Source: an uncultured Eubacteriales bacterium (GTDB lineage: Bacteria > Bacillota > Clostridia > Oscillospirales > Oscillospiraceae). Taken from it: a stretch of DNA of 24,920 nucleotides. The notes below the pieces were generated by a model, which saw nothing but the letters and a program-made list of their open reading frames with translations, was not told the origin of the DNA and searched no databases. This document shows, piece by piece, positions 1 to 6,966 of this stretch. The DNA is taken from the NCBI GenBank assembly GCA_900546075.1, contig URBH01000034.1, forward strand, positions 1-24,920, in the 5' to 3' direction. Position numbers and translations under genes: made by a program. Numbering within the stretch: the stretch's first letter is position 1; each line of letters opens with the position of its first letter.

Positions 1-55
1 AGAAGTGGGGCAAAAAGACGGCTGAGACTCGCAGGCACAATTGTGCGGTGTTGCC

Positions 56-1336
56 CTATATTCCCTTTGTCAATTTCCGGCAGGCCGATGCCAGCTCCCG
101 CAGGGTGCTGCACGATACCATGGGGCAGACGGACGCCATGGTCTGAACGCTCCTGATATACTTCCACTTCCCTTCCGGGATGGGATTCAGGAAAATCACT
201 CTCCCCGCCTGACGCTTTGCCTCCCGCACCGCCGCCAACGCCCGGGGCTGGTCGATGGTTTTGGTGTCGGATAGAATCAGCAGCGTCGCGGAGGCACCCA
301 GCACGCCTGGGCGCATGGTACACAGGGTCTCCAGCGCCGCGCCCAGATCCGTCCCCCGGCCGTAGATGCCGGAATCCTTCACATAGCTGCGGAACAAATC
401 CATGTTTTGCAGCCGGAATGCGTCCGCCTCCACCACCGTCTCGGAGAACAGGAACACCCGGGATCTTTCCGAGACCTGATTCAGGCTCTGAATAAACCGC
501 AGAGCAAACTCCGAAAACTGCACCATGGAGCCGGACACGTCGCACAGCAGCACCAGACGCTTCCGCTTGGCACGCTTCTTCCGGTAGCGCAGGCGGTAAA
601 AGCTGCCCCCGGTTTCCAGTCCCTTGCGGATGGTGCGGCGGAAATCCAGCTTCCCCATGTGGCCGCCGGATTTCCCCCTGGCCGCCAGCTCCCCGTTGAT
701 CTCTCTGGCTACGGCCTGAATCAGCTCGATGGCTTTGGGAATCTCCGTGTCCTTGAACTGGGAAATGTCCCGGTAGAGAATGCCGATCTCCGGGTCCATC
801 TCCTGCCCGCCCACCCCGGCGTTTTCCATGAGCATCTGCTGCTCCATGATCGCCCGGGTAAATACGGAGTGGATGAAATCCCCGTAGAGCTTGGGGTTGC
901 GTTCGGCGGTGCCGCGGTACTTTTCCATGAACCCCCGCAGCCGCTGCCGGGCCTCCTCCGGCATGGTTGCGTAGGTCTCCCGCTGCTTTTCGCTCAAATC
1001 CATGGGCTGGCCGTTCAGCTGAAGCTCCTCCTCCGCTTCTTTGCGGTGCTGCTCCAGCTCCTGCTCCCGCTCCATCTGCTCCTTGGCCTGGCGGCGAATT
1101 TGCTCCTCCGACAGGAAAAAGCCGTCGAACACCCGGTCGAAGGTGATCTGCTCCTCCCGGGATTTGGCGTAGACGGTGCGCAGGGCGGTTTTCACCCGCT
1201 CCCGGTCGTCCATGCCCAGGGCGATCAGCAGCCGGGCGGCGTCCTCCGTCTCCTTAGGGCTGACGCTTAGGTTTTCCAGATGGAGCATCCGGGAAAAAGC
1301 GGACAGCTTTTCCAGGTAGACGTCCGGCTCAGTCAT
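56..1336 (-). CDS. CoxE-like von Willebrand factor A (VWA) domain protein
   Basis: This 426-residue soluble protein has no signal peptide or membrane segment. The N-terminal half is helical and charged, with a Glu/Gln-rich coiled-coil-like stretch at about residues 78-106. The C-terminal half is a VWA domain. The metal-ion-dependent adhesion site is intact: DVSGS at 266-270, Thr329 in GRGTDLG and Asp357 in SDT. The basic run just before it (about 250-260) followed by LVLLCDVSGSM is typical of the CoxE family. Members of this family work with MoxR AAA ATPases as metal-dependent chaperones that insert cofactors or remodel target proteins. The target here is unknown. The gene overlaps the 3' end of the upstream moxR-like gene by 8 bp (ATG inside ATGACTGA), so the two are translationally coupled. 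No convincing terminator is visible in the 55 bases downstream. Confidence 0.9.
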   Translation of the reverse strand: MTEPDVYLEKLSAFSRMLHLENLSVSPKETEDAARLLIALGMDDRERVKTALRTVYAKSREEQITFDRVFDGFFLSEEQIRRQAKEQMEREQELEQHRKEAEEELQLNGQPMDLSEKQRETYATMPEEARQRLRGFMEKYRGTAERNPKLYGDFIHSVFTRAIMEQQMLMENAGVGGQEMDPEIGILYRDISQFKDTEIPKAIELIQAVAREINGELAARGKSGGHMGKLDFRRTIRKGLETGGSFYRLRYRKKRAKRKRLVLLCDVSGSMVQFSEFALRFIQSLNQVSERSRVFLFSETVVEADAFRLQNMDLFRSYVKDSGIYGRGTDLGAALETLCTMRPGVLGASATLLILSDTKTIDQPRALAAVREAKRQAGRVIFLNPIPEGKWKYIRSVQTMASVCPMVSCSTLRELASACRKLTKGI

Positions 1337-2216
1337 GGTGATGCCCCTCGCAGCCGCCGCAGCGGCAGCCGTTCGCTTCTTCTTCCTCCAGCGCCGCCAT
1401 ATCCTCGTTGTTTTTCAGCACGAATCCGGCGGTTTTCCGCAGGGCGTCGGGGGTCAGCTCCCGGATGCCCAGAGCGTCCAGCGCCGCCGCCCAGTCCAGC
1501 GTCTCGGCGATGGAGGGCTTTTTCAGAATGGCCTCGTTGGAGCGGAGCTTCTGCACCGCCAGCGCCACCTGGGCACAGAGACGGTCGTCCACATGGGGCA
1601 GCTTCGCCCGCAGGATGGCCAGCTCCTTTTCCATGTCCGGGTACTCGATATACAGATAGGCGCACCGCCGCCGCAGGGCTTCGGACAGGGGCCTTGCCCG
1701 GTTGGAGGTCAGCACCACGAAGGGGACGGAATTGGCCTTGATCGTCCCCACCTCCGGAATCGTCACCTGCATTTCCGACAGCAGCTCCAGGAGAAACGCC
1801 TCAAATTCCTCGTCGGCCTTGTCGATCTCGTCGATCAGCAGCACCACGGGCTTCTCCGAACGGATGGACCTGAGCAGCGGCCGTTCCAGCAGATATTCGT
1901 CGCTGAACAGGGAACGGGTCAGCGCTTCCCTGTCCTGGGCGTTCATGTTCACCTGAATGGACAATAGCTGCTTCTGATAGTTCCACTCGTAGAGCGCCTT
2001 GCTTTCGTCCAGCCCCTCGTAGCATTGCAGCCGCACCAGCTCCCGGTCAAGCGCGGCGGCCATGACCTTGGCCACCTCGGTCTTGCCCACACCGGCGGCG
2101 CCCTCGATCAAAAGCGGCCTGCCCAGCTGCAAGGCCACGTACAGCACCGTCGAGAGCGTATCGTCATAGATATAGTGCTCCTTGTCCATCTTTCTTTTTA
2201 ATTCTTCCAGATTCAT
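1329..2216 (-). CDS. MoxR family AAA+ ATPase
   Basis: The start chosen is the ATG at 2216 (MNLEELKRKM), which has AAAGGAGGGATTCCC just upstream and gives 295 residues, normal for MoxR proteins. The open frame continues further upstream, but those codons lie over the promoter. Walker A is GAAGVGKTE at residues 39-47. Walker B is LLIDEIDKADEE, followed by the sensor region (VLTSNRARPLSEALRRRC) and the MoxR-type KPSIAETLDWAAAL in the lid. These ATPases power the maturation or remodelling of protein complexes together with a VWA partner, which here is the next gene. The C-terminus is unusual: after EEEE it ends in a short Cys/His-rich tail (CRCGGCEGHHHD) that could bind metal. The target complex is not apparent from the neighbourhood. 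Confidence 0.93.
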   Translation of the reverse strand: MNLEELKRKMDKEHYIYDDTLSTVLYVALQLGRPLLIEGAAGVGKTEVAKVMAAALDRELVRLQCYEGLDESKALYEWNYQKQLLSIQVNMNAQDREALTRSLFSDEYLLERPLLRSIRSEKPVVLLIDEIDKADEEFEAFLLELLSEMQVTIPEVGTIKANSVPFVVLTSNRARPLSEALRRRCAYLYIEYPDMEKELAILRAKLPHVDDRLCAQVALAVQKLRSNEAILKKPSIAETLDWAAALDALGIRELTPDALRKTAGFVLKNNEDMAALEEEEANGCRCGGCEGHHHD

Positions 2217-2238
2217 GGGAATCCCTCCTTTTGTATCG

Positions 2239-2266
2239 ATTATACCATAAGATTCGGATTTTGCAA
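2239..2266 (-). promoter_or_regulatory. Sigma-A-type promoter of the moxR-VWA pair
   Basis: Read on the minus strand, the -35 is TTGCAA (2261-2266) and the -10 is TATAAT (2239-2244), with a 16-bp spacer. It lies about 22 bp upstream of the chosen moxR-like start and its ribosome binding site, so the leader is very short. Confidence 0.75.
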
Positions 2267-2315
2267 AGAAGTATTGCCGTTTCTTTTGCCGCGCATTCCG
2301 CCAACCGTACAGCAA

Positions 2316-2344
2316 AAGCTCTCCCAGAATCCGGGAGAGCTTTG
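2316..2344 (-). terminator. Intrinsic terminator of the LRR/repeat membrane protein gene
   Basis: A perfect 11-bp stem (AAAGCTCTCCC, 2316-2326, with its complement at 2334-2344) closes a 7-base loop. It lies 11 bp after the stop of the upstream minus-strand gene. The descending arm ends in a short T run (CTTTTGC). It separates that gene from the moxR promoter. Confidence 0.8.
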
Positions 2345-2355
2345 CTTATTCAGAT

Positions 2356-4050
2356 TCAGGACTCCGCCGTGGGCAGGTCGGTGTCGCCCTCTCTCAAATA
2401 CCAGCCGACACTGTTGGGGATGATGTTGTCGTCCAGACGGAAAACCTTCCGGAGCATCCCGTAGTAGGGCAGGTATTTGTCGTGCTCGTCGTACCGCCAG
2501 CCCCGGCCGTAGGGCTGATCGCCGGTGTACTTGGTCAGGCAGTCGGGGTGAACCTCGGCAAACCGCTTCTGCTCCTCCGCCGAAATCCGCTTGGCGCTGT
2601 AGTTCTGGGCGAACAGGGTCTTGATGGGAACATTGTCCAGGGGAGACAGGTCCTTGACCTTGGTAAAGCTGATATTCACCATTTCCAGCTTCTCGCACTG
2701 TGCCAGCGGAGTGAGATCCTCGATATTGCCGCAGAAGGCCGCCTCGAAGAATTTCAGCTCCTTGCAGTTGGCGAAGGGGGTCAGATCGGAGACATAGGCG
2801 CTGGAAATGATAATGGCTTCCAGCTTGGGCATTCCCTTCAGGAAGGAGAAATCCTTAAGGAAGGTCACGTCGTTATGTCCCACGTCCATGAACCGCACAT
2901 CCTCGCAGTAGACCAGATTCTGGGCGTTCTTGTCCGTCAGCTCGTAGGTGCAGCGGATGACCTCGGAATCGGTCATGCAGCTTCCGCCGCCGTAGGGCAC
3001 ACGCCAAACCACCTTGGTCTTGTCCCGGTAGTCCTCCCGGAGCTGCGCCATGCTCTCGTTGGAGATTTTGCAGTTTTCCAGCACGAAGCGGCTGCAATTT
3101 TCCAGCAAATCCAGCGCCAGGCGGGCTTCCGGCAGTCCCTCGTCACCGATGTTCACGTTCTTGATGTGAACCTCCGTGGTCTCGGTGGTGGAAAGGGTCT
3201 CGCCGTAGAAGTCGAAGACGTAGTGGAAGGACGCCCCCGGGGCAGCCTCTTCCAGGGTCTTGACGTCCTCTTTTGTCAGGCTGCTGGTGCCGTCGGATTT
3301 CATCAGCTCCACGCTGGTCAGCCCGGAAAGCATACCCAGCTTTTCGCTCACGCCCGCCACATCCCCGGAACTGATTCCGGACAGGTTCAGCTCGGTGGTG
3401 TCCATGGTGTACTCCGTGCCGCCGATGTCCACCGTGCAGTCGATGGTGATGTTCCCAAAGGTCGTTTTCAGCTCGTCGATCTGTTCCAGGGACAGCTCCG
3501 GCTTTTTCAGCGTGATTTGCTGCACGTCGGGCAGATATTGGAGATTCTCCATCAGCGTATCGTAGTCATAGTCCCCCACCTCCAGCGTCAGCTCGGTGAC
3601 CTCCGGCGCGAAGGACTTGCCTCCCAGACTGACTTCGTAAAGAATCTCGCACCCGGGCAGCTGCTGCTTGGCGGATTCCAGAACCGCGTAATCGCTGCAA
3701 GCGGTGGCGTCCAGGGTTTTCAGCTTGGGGAAATAGTTCACAAGAATCCGGATATCCTTCTCGGTCAAATCCGCAACCGTCAGCTTCGTGGTATCATTGG
3801 GATATTTGCCGACCTGGAAGGGTACGTCCCAGTAAATCTCGCAGTTCGGCAGCTGGGAATGGACGGCGTCATAATGCTCAAAGGAAATGTCCTGCCCCCG
3901 CAGATCCAGGGTCTTCGCGTTGATGGGGTAGACCGCGTCCTCGACGAAAATGTGGTTGTTCTGATACCAGAAATACCCCGTGACACCGGCCACCGCCAGT
4001 GCCAGAACCAAAACCACGGCAAACAGAATCCACAGTACTTTTTTTGCCAA
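2356..4050 (-). CDS. Membrane-anchored extracellular repeat/leucine-rich-repeat protein, function unknown
   Basis: The start chosen is TTG at 4050, because AGGAGG lies 8 bases upstream of it. Codons further upstream would encode the ribosome binding site. The protein has 564 residues. Residues 5-27 form one transmembrane anchor, and the rest is predicted to be outside. After it come about 4.5 degenerate repeats of 64-72 residues (about 67-130, 131-198, 199-270, 271-342 and a partial copy from 343). Each runs roughly P-x-C/A-x-I/F...V...G-G, a TTEL strand, then a Leu-rich helix. Residues about 385-482 are internalin-like leucine-rich repeats (for example LTPLAQCEKLEMVNISFTKV). The C-terminus (about 483-564) is Tyr/Asp-rich. 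Such proteins usually bind other proteins or wall components, but I cannot assign a ligand. The gene is monocistronic, with its own promoter and terminator, and is divergent from the carboxypeptidase gene. Confidence 0.85.
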   Translation of the reverse strand: MAKKVLWILFAVVLVLALAVAGVTGYFWYQNNHIFVEDAVYPINAKTLDLRGQDISFEHYDAVHSQLPNCEIYWDVPFQVGKYPNDTTKLTVADLTEKDIRILVNYFPKLKTLDATACSDYAVLESAKQQLPGCEILYEVSLGGKSFAPEVTELTLEVGDYDYDTLMENLQYLPDVQQITLKKPELSLEQIDELKTTFGNITIDCTVDIGGTEYTMDTTELNLSGISSGDVAGVSEKLGMLSGLTSVELMKSDGTSSLTKEDVKTLEEAAPGASFHYVFDFYGETLSTTETTEVHIKNVNIGDEGLPEARLALDLLENCSRFVLENCKISNESMAQLREDYRDKTKVVWRVPYGGGSCMTDSEVIRCTYELTDKNAQNLVYCEDVRFMDVGHNDVTFLKDFSFLKGMPKLEAIIISSAYVSDLTPFANCKELKFFEAAFCGNIEDLTPLAQCEKLEMVNISFTKVKDLSPLDNVPIKTLFAQNYSAKRISAEEQKRFAEVHPDCLTKYTGDQPYGRGWRYDEHDKYLPYYGMLRKVFRLDDNIIPNSVGWYLREGDTDLPTAES

Positions 4051-4112
4051 GCTTCTTACCTCCTGTTCGGGGTCTGCGACCAAAGCGGCCCCCTGTCTTC
4101 AAATTGCAATTT

Positions 4113-4141
4113 ATAATACCATATTTCGCCCAAAAAAGCAA
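4113..4141 (-). promoter_or_regulatory. Promoter of the LRR/repeat protein gene
   Basis: On the minus strand the -35 is TTGCTT (4136-4141) and the -10 is TATTAT (4113-4118), with a 17-bp spacer. It gives a leader of about 55 bases to the TTG start at 4050. Confidence 0.65.
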
Positions 4142-4193
4142 CACTTACAGGCCGAAATGTGGCTGGAAGATTATGAAGGTTCTATTAAGCGGG

Positions 4194-4222
4194 TTGCATT
4201 TTGTCCTGTCCGATGATATACT
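4194..4222 (+). promoter_or_regulatory. Promoter of the VanY-type carboxypeptidase gene
   Basis: The -35 is TTGCAT (4194-4199) and the -10 is TATACT (4217-4222), with a 17-bp spacer. It is divergent from the LRR gene promoter, whose -35 lies about 50 bp away. The leader (about 4229-4291) contains a hairpin: GGGGAA (4233-4238) pairs with TTCCCC (4259-4264), with CGCC/GGCG inside. It ends 15 bases before the GGAGG ribosome binding site. Confidence 0.7.
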
Positions 4223-4291
4223 GAGGTGCACGGGGGAATTACGCCGAAAAGGCGCGCGTTCCCCTGGGTTACTTTTCGCGGAGGAAGCAAT

Positions 4292-5626
4292 ATGAAAACA
4301 AAAACCGGCCGCATTCTGACAGTGGCGCTGATTTTTCAGCTGCTCGCCTTTTCGGCCTGCGCCGCGTGGCTCGTGTACGACGCCAAGGTCGACCGCAGCG
4401 GCTGGGCAGAAAAAGGCGGCGTGCGGTATTACCGGGATTTTCACGCCAAGCCTGTCACCGGCTGGCTGGACATAGACGGGCAGCGGTACTTTTTCCTGGA
4501 GGGCGGCATTCCCGCCACCGGCTGGCTGGAACAGGACGGCGTTACCCGGTACTTTGGAAGCGACGGCGTCATGCTGACCGGCTGGCAGACCATCGGCGGA
4601 AAAACCTACTGCTTTGACGAAAACGGCGCTATGCTCACCGGCTGGCAGCAGCTGGACGGCATCCCCTGCTATCTCCCCGACGGCATTCTCGCCACGGGCT
4701 GGCAGGAGATTGACGGAAAGCGGTACTATTTCGGCGACGACGGCAAAATGCGAACCGGCTTTACAAACGTGGACGGCGACATTTACTGCTTTGACGAAGC
4801 CGGTCAGCCCCTGACCGGGGATACATCGATCGGCGACAACCGCTATCACTTTTCCGAGGAAGGCGTCATGCACACCGGCTGGCTCACCTCCGAGGACGGG
4901 ATGCGCTACTATCAGGCCGACGGCACCATGGCGACGGACTGGCAGGAGATCGGCGGAAAGCGGTATTATTTCGGCGAAAACGGCGTTGCCGCCACCGGCT
5001 GGTATCAGGAGGGCGAATACAGCTACTACTTCCTGCCCGACGGCTCCGCCGCCGTGGGGCCCACGGAGATTGACGGCGTGACCCACTATTTCACCCCCAA
5101 GGGCATGGAGGTCATCCTCGTCAACGCCGCCCATCCGATTCCGGACTATTATACCGCCGACCCCGTGATTGTTGAGGACTGGCACCGGGTGGATCGGCGG
5201 TGCTACGAGCCGCTGATGCAGATGCTCTCCGATTGCACAGACGCGGGGATCGAGTACATCTTCAATTGCGGCTACCGCACCCTTCAGGAGCAGACGGACA
5301 TTCTGGAAAAGCGGACCCAGGAACACATGAAGGAATTTGACCTGGATTTTGACGAAGCCAGAAAAATGGCGCTGGAAACCGTGGCAGTCCCCGGCACCAG
5401 CGAGCATCAGATGGGTCTGGCCGTGGACATAGTGGGAGAGGAGGCCAACGCCTGGCTGGGGGAGCATTGCTGGGAATACGGCTTCATTCTCCGCTACACC
5501 GAGGAAAAAGCGGAGATCACCGGCATCACCAACGAGCCGTGGCACTTCCGGTACGTGGGCAGGGAAATCTCCATGGACATGAAGGGCTCCGGGCTGTGCC
5601 TGGAGGAATACCTGGGCGCGGTGTAA
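4292..5626 (+). CDS. VanY-type D-alanyl-D-alanine carboxypeptidase with cell-wall-binding repeats
   Basis: The ATG at 4292 follows GGAGGA with good spacing and gives 444 residues. Residues 7-28 form a hydrophobic signal/anchor segment. SAC at 21-23 is a poor lipobox, so an uncleaved anchor is as likely. Residues about 37-272 hold roughly 11-12 tandem repeats of about 20 residues of the type GW-x-x-x-DGK-x-YYF-x-x-x-G-x-M, the choline-binding/glucan-binding wall-repeat family. Residues about 295-444 are a VanY/M15B metallopeptidase domain. The SEHQMGLAVD motif (370-379) supplies zinc ligands His372 and Asp379. EPWH (415-418) supplies the catalytic Glu415 and ligand His418. Arg329 lies in the GYRT motif. 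The enzyme would remove the terminal D-Ala from peptidoglycan stem peptides at the cell surface. All catalytic residues are present. It is the only plus-strand gene and is monocistronic. Confidence 0.92.
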   Translation: MKTKTGRILTVALIFQLLAFSACAAWLVYDAKVDRSGWAEKGGVRYYRDFHAKPVTGWLDIDGQRYFFLEGGIPATGWLEQDGVTRYFGSDGVMLTGWQTIGGKTYCFDENGAMLTGWQQLDGIPCYLPDGILATGWQEIDGKRYYFGDDGKMRTGFTNVDGDIYCFDEAGQPLTGDTSIGDNRYHFSEEGVMHTGWLTSEDGMRYYQADGTMATDWQEIGGKRYYFGENGVAATGWYQEGEYSYYFLPDGSAAVGPTEIDGVTHYFTPKGMEVILVNAAHPIPDYYTADPVIVEDWHRVDRRCYEPLMQMLSDCTDAGIEYIFNCGYRTLQEQTDILEKRTQEHMKEFDLDFDEARKMALETVAVPGTSEHQMGLAVDIVGEEANAWLGEHCWEYGFILRYTEEKAEITGITNEPWHFRYVGREISMDMKGSGLCLEEYLGAV

Positions 5627-5654
5627 TACTGTTTCCCTCAGCAAAAATATAATT

Positions 5655-5689
5655 ACGCCGCCGGTTTCCGTATCGGAAACCGGCGGCGT
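5655..5689. terminator. Bidirectional terminator between convergent genes
   Basis: A 16-bp perfect stem (5655-5670 with 5674-5689) surrounds a TAT loop. It is followed on the plus strand by TTTGCTTTT and on the minus strand by TAATTATATTTTT. It serves the carboxypeptidase gene from the left and the MacB-like operon from the right. The operon's last stop codon (5696-5698) lies in the T run. Confidence 0.9.
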
Positions 5690-5695
5690 TTGCTT

Positions 5696-6952
5696 TTAAT
5701 CTCTACGCAGTGCCTCGATGGGGTTCAGGTTTGCCGCCTTGTAGGCCGGGAGCATACCGAACACCACGCCGATGAAGGTGGAGAACACCACCGCCACGAT
5801 GATGGCCGGCGCACTGATGGACACGGGAATCTGCATCATGTTGGAGATCAGCTCCGCGAGAATCACGCCGCTGATGACGCCGATGATGCCGCCCAGACTG
5901 GTCAGCACCGCCGATTCCGTCAGGAACTGGAGCAGAATCCGCTTCTTTCTCGCACCGATGGCCTTTTTCAGACCGATCTCGGCAGTCCGCTCCGTCACGG
6001 ACACCAGCATGATGTTCATGACGCCGATGCCGCCCACCAGCAGGGAGATGCTGGCAATCCAGATCAGCTGGGTGTTGGTGGACTGGGACATTTTTTGCAG
6101 CTGCTGCGCCTGTTCCAGCATATCCTGACTGCGGTAATCGAAGTCGGTATTTTCCGAATCCACGATCTGCTTCTGGGTCAGAAGGTCAGCCGCTTCCTTA
6201 CCCGCCGTGGCCATGGTGTCGGTGTTTTTTACCTTGATGGCCACGTTCTGAGGCTCGTCAAACTGAAATGCCGTCGGCCAGACCGTGCTGGGGATGTACA
6301 GGCAGCCGGAGGAGGTGTCCGCATAGAGGAAGTAGTCCTGCAATGTCTCAATGGTCGGCGTAAACTCCTTGGATAGGGCAACCACCCCCACCACGGTGAA
6401 CACGTCGCCCTTGACCTCCAACGACTTTCCAACGGGATTTTCTCCGCCGAACAGGGTGGAAACCGTGTTGGCATCCACCAGCGCCACCTTGCGGAAATTG
6501 TCGTAATCCGCCTGGGTGAAGCCTCTGCCGGACTTGATCTGATAGCCGTACACCGGCAGATAGTGCATATCAATGCCGTAGGTCTCGCCGTTGAAGCTCG
6601 TGTTCTGGTAGTACACGAAATTGGAATTGTTCCGGGAGTTATACAGCGATACTTCCTCCACGCCGGAAAGTTCTTCCAGCTCCTGCCGGGTCTCCTCGGT
6701 GATGACCCGCACGCCCTCGGGGATGGCATTCCAGCCCATGTCATAGGAATACCCCGCCTGATTCAGCCGGACGGTAACCACGTTGTTGCCCGCGCCGATG
6801 AGGTTCTCCTTGATCTGCTCATTGGTCCCCCGGATGGTGGAAACAATGGTGATAATGGCCGCAATGCCGATGATAATGCCCAGCATGGTCAGCACGCTTC
6901 GCATCTTGTGTCCCCAGATTCCCTGGAAGGCAAGCCGGATATTTTCTATCAT
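5696..6952 (-). CDS. MacB-like ABC transporter permease (FtsX family)
   Basis: The start chosen is the ATG at 6952 (MIENIRLAFQGIWGHKMRS), preceded by AAGGAGGGC. The protein has 418 residues, the usual length. The topology is MacB-type: one N-terminal membrane helix (about 18-40, LTMLGIIIGIAAIITIV), a large extracellular MacB_PCD domain (about 45-275), then three C-terminal helices of the FtsX domain. The first of these holds IWIASISLLVGGIGVMNIMLVSVTERTAEIGLKKA, a hallmark segment. In Gram-positives such permeases pair with a LolD/MacB-like ATPase to extrude peptides, lipids or antimicrobials by a mechanotransmission mechanism. It is the last gene of a four-gene operon and starts 14 bp after the stop of the larger adaptor. 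The substrate is unknown. Confidence 0.93.
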   Translation of the reverse strand: MIENIRLAFQGIWGHKMRSVLTMLGIIIGIAAIITIVSTIRGTNEQIKENLIGAGNNVVTVRLNQAGYSYDMGWNAIPEGVRVITEETRQELEELSGVEEVSLYNSRNNSNFVYYQNTSFNGETYGIDMHYLPVYGYQIKSGRGFTQADYDNFRKVALVDANTVSTLFGGENPVGKSLEVKGDVFTVVGVVALSKEFTPTIETLQDYFLYADTSSGCLYIPSTVWPTAFQFDEPQNVAIKVKNTDTMATAGKEAADLLTQKQIVDSENTDFDYRSQDMLEQAQQLQKMSQSTNTQLIWIASISLLVGGIGVMNIMLVSVTERTAEIGLKKAIGARKKRILLQFLTESAVLTSLGGIIGVISGVILAELISNMMQIPVSISAPAIIVAVVFSTFIGVVFGMLPAYKAANLNPIEALRRD

Positions 6953-6966
6953 AAAATTTGCCCTCC

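Noticed and set aside
34..45. GCACAATTGTGC palindrome downstream of the VWA gene as a terminator
   Set aside because: The stem is only 6 bp with no loop and no adjacent T run. The T run in that area is too far away.
2482..4116. Plus-strand open frame of about 544 codons opposite the LRR protein
   Set aside because: It is a shadow of the minus-strand gene, with no ribosome binding site and no recognisable motifs.
4354..4360. SAC at residues 21-23 of the carboxypeptidase as a lipobox
   Set aside because: The -3 position is Phe rather than Leu/Val/Ile, so a lipoprotein call is not supported.
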